Below are positions 59,277 through 64,000 of a stretch of DNA of 64,000 nt, piece after piece (the stretch's first letter is position 1; every line of letters begins with the position of its first letter). The position numbers were made by a program, and so were the translations under genes. The notes under the pieces were generated by a model, which saw only the letters and a program-made list of their open reading frames with translations, had not been told where the DNA came from and did not search any database. Source of the DNA: JBFMFR01 sp040752025 (GTDB lineage: Bacteria > Chloroflexota > Anaerolineae > Anaerolineales > UBA4823); the NCBI GenBank assembly GCA_040752025.1, contig JBFMFR010000041.1:1-64000 (forward strand), written 5' to 3'.

Positions 59277-60062
59277 TCAGCCGCCTCCGCTGTGCGCCCG
59301 GTCGCGGCGCAGGTCATGGATCATGCAGACCTTGGCGAGCAGGACGACTTTGCGCAGGTCGGCGCCGGGGGCCATCTCGTTCAGGCCGAGCTTGTCGTAG
59401 ATGCGGGCGATGTAGTTCTCGACGGACTTGGGGGTGATGCTGAGGGCGCGGGCGATGCCGGAGGTGTTGTGCGAGGCAGCGACGCGCTGGGCGATTTCGA
59501 CCTCACGCGGGGTCAACTGGTCGAAGGTCTGCAAGGCGTAGTGCACCCAGGAGCGCTCGTCGGGGGTCAGGCGGTTGAGCAGCTCATCGGCCAGGGCGGG
59601 GCGGTTAGCGTGCACTTCGGGATCAATCAGGACGCGCCCGGCGAGGACTTCGTGGATGGCCTGGAGCAGGGCGCGCGGCTGGCAGCCTTTGAGCTTGTAG
59701 GCCATGCCGCGCACGCCGTCACGCACCATGTCGAGCACCTCGGCGCCGCGGTCTTCGTAGGCCGAGAAGAGCACCACGCCCAGGGTGGGATGGGCTTCTT
59801 TAAGGCGACGCGCCAGGTGGATGCCAAAGCTGTGCTCGGGGCGCGAGGGGGTATCGGGGTCAGGGGGGATGGAGATGTCGATGACGGCGGCGTCGAGGCG
59901 TTGCTGGCAAAGCCCCCAGGCGCTGGCCTCGTCGCCGGCTTCGCAGACCTGGAAGCCCTGGCCCTGCAAATACAGGCACATGCCCTGGCGGTTGAAGAGG
60001 TTGTCGTCTACCAGGAGGAGGCGAAGGGTGGGGGGATTCGCTAGCAGGTCGAGATCTGACAT
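59277..60062 (-). CDS. LuxR/NarL-family response regulator
   Basis: 261 residues from ATG 60062 (AAAGGAG ahead). The receiver has LLVDDNLFNRQG, phospho-Asp in AAVIDISIPPD, and Lys in MAYKLKG. After the Asp there is a Pro-rich insertion of about 12 residues (PDPDTPSRPEHS) not usual in receivers. The LuxR domain has QLTPREVEIAQRV and KSVENYIARIYDKLGL. First gene of the operon with the kinase 56773-59274. Confidence 0.88.
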   Translation of the reverse strand: MSDLDLLANPPTLRLLLVDDNLFNRQGMCLYLQGQGFQVCEAGDEASAWGLCQQRLDAAVIDISIPPDPDTPSRPEHSFGIHLARRLKEAHPTLGVVLFSAYEDRGAEVLDMVRDGVRGMAYKLKGCQPRALLQAIHEVLAGRVLIDPEVHANRPALADELLNRLTPDERSWVHYALQTFDQLTPREVEIAQRVAASHNTSGIARALSITPKSVENYIARIYDKLGLNEMAPGADLRKVVLLAKVCMIHDLRRDRAHSGGG

Positions 60063-60106
60063 ACGGGCCTGGCTCCTTTGATAGGCTGATGATACCATAC
60101 AAGTTT

Positions 60107-60200
60107 AACACGGAGACCACGGAGTCCAGCACGGAGTTCACGGAGACATTAAGAAGTTCATGGAGTTCACCACAAAGTTCACGAAGTACACGAAGAAGAT
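60107..60200. repeat. CACGGAG intergenic repeat cluster
   Basis: Imperfect tandem words CACGGAGACCACGGAGTCC, CACGGAGTTCACGGAG, TTCATGGAGTTCACC, AAAGTTCACGAAG, TACACGAAG. Same class as 61410-61555 and 35735-35770. No ORF is supported. Confidence 0.55.
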
Positions 60201-60232
60201 AAAAAAGTTGGATGTGACCGGGCAGCCGGGCA

Positions 60233-61369
60233 TTACAGGGCTATGCCGGGTTCTTCGATGAACTCGAAGTAGGTCTGGCCGGAGAAGCCGCGCGGGATGG
60301 GGGGCGGCTTTTCGAAGGTGGAGTGGAGGGGCTGGTTGGATTGGGTCCGGCTGCTCTTGAGGATGGCGTGGAGCACTTCCAGGGCATGGTAGGCCATTTC
60401 CTTGCTGGCGCGGTTCTTGCGGCCCAGGCGCAGTGCCCAGGCCATTTCGGCTACGCCCAGGCCGCGGCACTCGTCGCTGAAGGCGTGGCTTTGCTGCATG
60501 ACAAAGGGCTGGTTGTTGCCTTTCAAGATGAGGCTGACCTCGCCGCCGAAGCCGTTCGGGTCGGCCATGTGCATGGCGCCCAGCGAGCCGAACAATACCA
60601 GGCTGGGCCTTTCCGGGGTGGTGAAGATCGAGTTGGCGTCGAACAATACGTTCCCGACCGCACCGCAAGCGAATTGAAGGGTGGCGCACATGAGGTCCTC
60701 GCATTCGATGCGGAAGGTTTCGCCGAAATGTTCGGGGGAATAGTGCTGCCTTTCGGGCTTGCGGGTGCGCACGACGCCGGAGACTTCGGTGACGGGGCCC
60801 AGGATGCTGAGCAGGGCGGTGAGGTAATAGATGCCGACGTCGAAACCGATGCCGCCGCCGGGCTGGGCGGTGAAGGGATAGGCGCGGCTGAAAAGCTCGC
60901 CGTCCCGGGTGAGCACCGCGTAGCAGGAAGAGATCTCGCCCAGCAGGCCGCTGTCGACCACGTAGCGGGCGGTCTGGATGGCTGAACCTAAAAAGGTGTC
61001 CGGGGCGGCGCCCAGGTACAGGCCTTTTTGATCGGCGATGCGGAGCAGTTCGGCGGCGTGCTCCAACTCCACCGACAAGACTTTCTCGGTGTAGACGTGT
61101 TTGCCGGCTTCGAGAAGCTGCCTGATGACGGGGTAATGGGCGGGGGGCGTGGTGAGGTTGACGACCATTTCGATGGAAGCATCCGCCAGGATTGCTTCCA
61201 TCGAAATCGCTTGGATGCCATACTTCTGGGCTTTCTCCTGGGCCTTGGCGGCGTTCAAATCGCAGCAGCCGACGACATCGAGGATCTTGAATTTGGCGAT
61301 CATGGCGCCCAGGTAGGCGTCGCTGATGCCGCCGCAACCGACTACGGCTGTTTTGACGGGTTGGATCAT
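60233..61369 (-). CDS. Gfo/Idh/MocA-family oxidoreductase
   Basis: 378 residues. The N-terminal NAD(P)-binding Rossmann motif is VVGCGGISDAYLG. The usual EKP reads EKV (HVYTEKVLSVEL), a variant of the catalytic-site segment. The C-terminal substrate domain has GGGIGFDVGIYYLTALLSILG. It acts on a sugar or inositol derivative; the substrate is unknown. The neighbouring propeller pseudogene may once have been part of the same function. Confidence 0.85.
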   Translation of the reverse strand: MIQPVKTAVVGCGGISDAYLGAMIAKFKILDVVGCCDLNAAKAQEKAQKYGIQAISMEAILADASIEMVVNLTTPPAHYPVIRQLLEAGKHVYTEKVLSVELEHAAELLRIADQKGLYLGAAPDTFLGSAIQTARYVVDSGLLGEISSCYAVLTRDGELFSRAYPFTAQPGGGIGFDVGIYYLTALLSILGPVTEVSGVVRTRKPERQHYSPEHFGETFRIECEDLMCATLQFACGAVGNVLFDANSIFTTPERPSLVLFGSLGAMHMADPNGFGGEVSLILKGNNQPFVMQQSHAFSDECRGLGVAEMAWALRLGRKNRASKEMAYHALEVLHAILKSSRTQSNQPLHSTFEKPPPIPRGFSGQTYFEFIEEPGIAL

Positions 61370-61793
61370 CTTGGACCTCTTTTCTTATGCGGAGGGATTG
61401 ATGTATGAATCTAACACGGAGACCACGGAGAGGACACGGAGTTCACGGAGTTTCTGGAGAAGAACCACAAAGAACACGAAGAGCACGAAGATAAAAGGGT
61501 TTTAGAGAAACACGGAGTGCGCGGAGAAGGACCACGGAGTTCACGGAGTTTTTTTTTTTTTCAAATCTTCTGGCACGGAGAGGGCACGGGGTTGTTTTAT
61601 AAAATCCTGGCGTTCCGGGTGCTCATTGTTCTGGCCAGCAAGAGCTTGAACAAGGCGAATATTCACCGCGAAGGCGCGAAGGACCCAAGAAAACCCGAAA
61701 AAGTGTTCAAGATCAAGACAAAACCATGATGCTGATATCCTGAAGCGATATTTTGTATTTCTTCGCGCTCTTTGCGACTTTGCGGTAAATCGG
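61370..61793. repeat. Repeat-filled spacer (CACGGAG and CGCGAAGG types)
   Basis: 61410-61460 and 61510-61548 hold CACGGAG words; 61465-61490 AACACGAAGAGCACGAAG; 61549-61561 a run of 13 T; 61667-61690 CCGCGAAGGCGCGAAGGACC; 61763-61787 the converse TTCGCGCTCTTTGCGACTTTGCGG. No gene is supported. Confidence 0.5.
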
Positions 61794-62675
61794 TCACTGT
61801 TTTAGACGGTAGGAGACGAAGGCGATGGTGCGGTTATCGGGGGACCAGGAGTTGACGTTGAGGGTGCCCTGCCCGCCAAAACACTTCAGGATGGTTTTGG
61901 AGGCGCCCCCGGCAGCGGGAACCAGGCGCAGCTCGACGTGCTGGTTGGCGGGGTGATCGCCCGGGGCCACATCGTTTTTAGCATAGGCGAGGTAAACCAC
62001 CCAGCGCCCATCCGGGGAGACGTGCGGGAACCAGCCGTTGGCATCTTCTTTCACCCTGTGAAGCGGGTTGGAGCCATCGACATCCATGCGCCAGATTTGC
62101 ATCAGGCCGGCGCGAGTGGAGTTGAACCAGATGTGCCGCCCGTCGGGCGAATACTCGGGGCCATCGTCCAGGCCGGGCAAATGGGTGAGCTGCGTTTCCG
62201 GGCCGCCGCTGACCGAAATGGTGTAGATATCGTACTGCCCGCGGCGCTCGGCGCAGTAGGCCAGGCGCCCCCCATCGGGCGACCAGCCGTGCAAGTAGCT
62301 GGGGCCGTTTTCGGTGACCAGGCGCGGGCTGCCGCCGGTGAAAGGCAGGATGTAAATCCGGGAAATGGCGTCTGCGTAGGTGGAATGGCTGACGGCCAGT
62401 TGGGTGTTATCCGGCGAGAGGAGGTGATCGTTGTTGCAGTCGATGGCGAAAGCGGTGTCAATTTGCCGGATGTCACCGGTGGCCAGCTCGCAGGTAAACA
62501 TGTGTCCCTGGCTGTTATAGACTAAATATCTGCCGTTGCTCGTCTAGTTGGGGGCTTCGATGACGTGGTCGAACTCACGCAGGACGGTTCTGGCGCGGGT
62601 GTGGACGTCGACGGTTTCCAGGAGGCTGAAGGTGTCGCGTTGGGAAAGCCATTGGCGCAGGGCGTGGATGTCCAT
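61794..62675 (-). pseudogene. TolB-like beta-propeller protein broken by in-frame TAG
   Basis: From ATG 62675 (GGAGATC ahead) one frame runs 293 codons to 61794 except for TAG at 62544-62546 (codon 44). The text around it, VIEAPN*TSNGRYLVYNS, is that of a propeller blade where relatives have Trp (APNW), so TGG changed to TAG is the simple explanation. Later blades are intact: WSPDGGRLAY, YSPDGRHIWFNS, VSPDGRWVVY, WSPDNRTIAF. TolB/WD40-like propellers bind peptides or sugars. It is either a recent pseudogene, a sequencing error or a read-through codon. The 235-residue downstream frame from 62501 lacks a ribosome site. Confidence 0.7.
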
Positions 62676-63343
62676 TTTTTGATCTCCGGTGTTTGGCTGG
62701 CGAGTGGCTGATTGCTTCGTGGAACCAACCTGGCTTTGATTTTACCTGACTCTGCGCAGAAAGGGCGGTTGTTTTCGGGGCTTTGCGAGGCTGTCTGCTG
62801 GAAACGATGGGAGTCGCCCAGCCTTCAGCGGTTCTGTTTTTATCCAGGGGGCCGCCATGACCGAAATACCAGGCGAGGAGGGGAGGCGGTGCGACTATGA
62901 GGATTTTAAGGTGCGGGAGAGGGGGAATTGTCCGGCGGTGAGGTACGTGGCATTTTGGTAATAAAAAAATTAAAATGGGCATTTGACGAGGAACGAAGGC
63001 GCGAGGCAGGGGTTGCAAGTTGCAAGGTGCAAGATAGAGGTTGCAAAGCAGAAAAAAAAGCAGGCTTGCAGGATAGGAACCGCAGGGTGCAAAGCAGGAA
63101 TGCGCAGGTGCAGGGTGGTTGGTGGGTTCATACTCTGTTTTTAGCACAGATGTTCTGAGAAAGCAAGGGGGTAAACGGGAAATCCCCCGAAGTTTAACCC
63201 GTTGGGGGATGGCGATTGGGCAGGCAGGCAGCAGGGTAGCGGGGGAATGGGTGATTTTGCGACGCTATCTGCAAGAGACGCCGCCGTGGGAGATTGAGAC
63301 CCTGATCATAAATCTGGGTCTTTTCAAACAAGAATACCTCGCT
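62676..63343. repeat. Gene-poor spacer with GTTGCAAG repeats
   Basis: No gene is supported over 670 bases. Words such as GTTGCAAGTTGCAAGGTGCAAG and GGTTGCAAAGCAG recur over 63009-63115. The remaining sequence is GC-rich and featureless to the eye. Confidence 0.5.
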
Positions 63344-64000
63344 TTATTCCACAAACGGATCGCGCATTATAGTTGGTCGTTCTGACAGAACTGTAAGCGA
63401 TTTCGAACCTCTTGTCATAGCAACATATAGGTTCTTTAGGTTGAGTTGATCTGCATTTAGAACAACTATATGATCGAATTCCAATCCTTTAATAAGCAAT
63501 GTACGGGAAACGATGCGCTGCTCTACTTTTCTACCAAATACTCTGGCTTGGTTTCGAATATGCCAAGCTGCATCATGGAGGGACTCAAAGCCACCGGTCT
63601 GATAAGTTTTGATAGAACGTGACATCTCATACCACAATTCTCTCCTGAACAATACCCTGCCATCAATTTGTGAAATCAACCCAAGGGCTGTAAGAACCGA
63701 AGAAAAGTCTTCTTTGGATGCAATATCAATCAGGGCCTGGCAAATTTCAAGGTGTTTCTTGTACCCTGATATTTTTGGGATCTTTCCACTCGAGAACTGC
63801 TTGTAAATTGAACTTAGTTCTGTGGATACTTTCGTCATACACATGCCAGCGAAATCAATGATAGCTTTTGCTCTTTCGGGACCTCGTGCATCATCTATCT
63901 TTTGAGACCATTTCAATAGATCTCTGCATTCCATTTCCTCCATTGACGTATATAAGCCCTTCAGATTTCTTGTAAAATTGTGGACTTTTGCAGGCTTATT
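63344..64000 (-). CDS. Partial UvrD/superfamily I helicase-like protein (C-terminus)
   Basis: The frame is open to the window edge, so the N-terminal part, including any P-loop, lies outside; about 218 residues are visible. The end has the UvrD_C_2 signature: RTLLIKGLEFDHIVVLNADQL followed by NLYVAMTRGSKSLTVLSE, i.e. helicase motifs V and VI with the Arg finger. It probably unwinds DNA or RNA, or belongs to an ATPase plus helicase defence/repair gene. It is AT-rich compared with its neighbours. Confidence 0.75.
   Translation of the reverse strand, partial: NKPAKVHNFTRNLKGLYTSMEEMECRDLLKWSQKIDDARGPERAKAIIDFAGMCMTKVSTELSSIYKQFSSGKIPKISGYKKHLEICQALIDIASKEDFSSVLTALGLISQIDGRVLFRRELWYEMSRSIKTYQTGGFESLHDAAWHIRNQARVFGRKVEQRIVSRTLLIKGLEFDHIVVLNADQLNLKNLYVAMTRGSKSLTVLSERPTIMRDPFVE

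Noticed and set aside
1..64000. tRNA or rRNA genes
   Set aside because: No cloverleaf with the usual T-arm words, and no rRNA-like segment, was noticed by eye; a tRNAscan run would settle it.

Overview
The window looks like a chromosomal contig from a Chloroflexota (probably Anaerolineae) genome. This is an inference from gene content and style: PTPTPT-linker lipoproteins, kinase plus formylglycine-generating-enzyme-like fusions, cyclase/AAA/TPR signalling proteins, HdrA/MvhD and Etf redox genes, SdrD-type surface proteins and many short palindromic intergenic repeats. It is not a marker-gene identification. No rRNA, tRNA, CRISPR array or transposase was seen. A run of 100 N (16779-16878) marks an unresolved gap inside an 81-bp tandem repeat.

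Layout. (1) 1-7200 is visibly AT-rich. It holds two GT-C type membrane glycosyltransferases on the plus strand, then a minus-strand lasso peptide operon: an asparagine-synthetase-like cyclase, a 56-aa precursor and an HprK-like kinase. (2) 7227-12150 is a tandemly duplicated module, a PilZ-domain gene followed by a secreted SdrD-type protein. (3) 12621-14143 holds a LuxR-type regulator and the two missing lasso genes, B2 (leader peptidase) and B1 (RRE). The lasso pathway is therefore split by about 6 kb of surface-protein genes and a regulator. (4) 14250-22511 is a cyclic-nucleotide locus: a cNMP-binding histidine kinase and a HAMP sensor on one side of the 81-bp repeats, and a two-cyclase-domain/ATPase/TPR protein with a cNMP-binding partner on the other. 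(5) 22576-26992 holds an ECF sigma/anti-sigma pair, two single-domain response regulators and a REC-REC-PAS-GAF-HD-GYP c-di-GMP phosphodiesterase, a possible partner of the PilZ proteins. (6) 27038-33615 holds a GH4 / phosphoesterase / YdjC-type deacetylase operon, divergent from proS, and a GH10 xylanase lipoprotein. proS is preceded by a proline-codon leader peptide and a terminator, a textbook attenuator layout. (7) 33786-43696 holds a second ECF/anti-sigma operon, a GNAT acetyltransferase, a Ser/Thr kinase with two FGE-like domains, a UDP-GlcNAc 2-epimerase, a RIO kinase, a small self-contained transcription unit (42077-42393) with a 21-codon ORF, and a metallophosphoesterase pair. (8) 43795-53428 is an eight-gene minus-strand redox operon: KorD-A-B-C, a 1166-aa HdrA-HdrA-MvhD fusion, an HdrCB-like CCG protein and EtfA-EtfB. 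It is driven by a perfect-consensus promoter with a roughly 220-nt leader. (9) 53706-60062 holds a PspA / membrane / membrane / PspA block and a LuxR regulator with a histidine kinase. (10) 60233-64000 holds a Gfo/Idh/MocA oxidoreductase, a TolB-like beta-propeller gene broken by one in-frame TAG, repeat-rich intergenic DNA and a helicase gene cut by the window end.

How it fits together: most of the window is signalling (cNMP, c-di-GMP, ECF sigma factors, two-component systems) and envelope functions. The two most distinctive systems are the split lasso peptide pathway, with a predicted 17-residue core, and the Kor-Hdr-Etf operon, which looks like a dedicated route from 2-oxoacid oxidation through ferredoxin to flavin-based electron bifurcation or confurcation.
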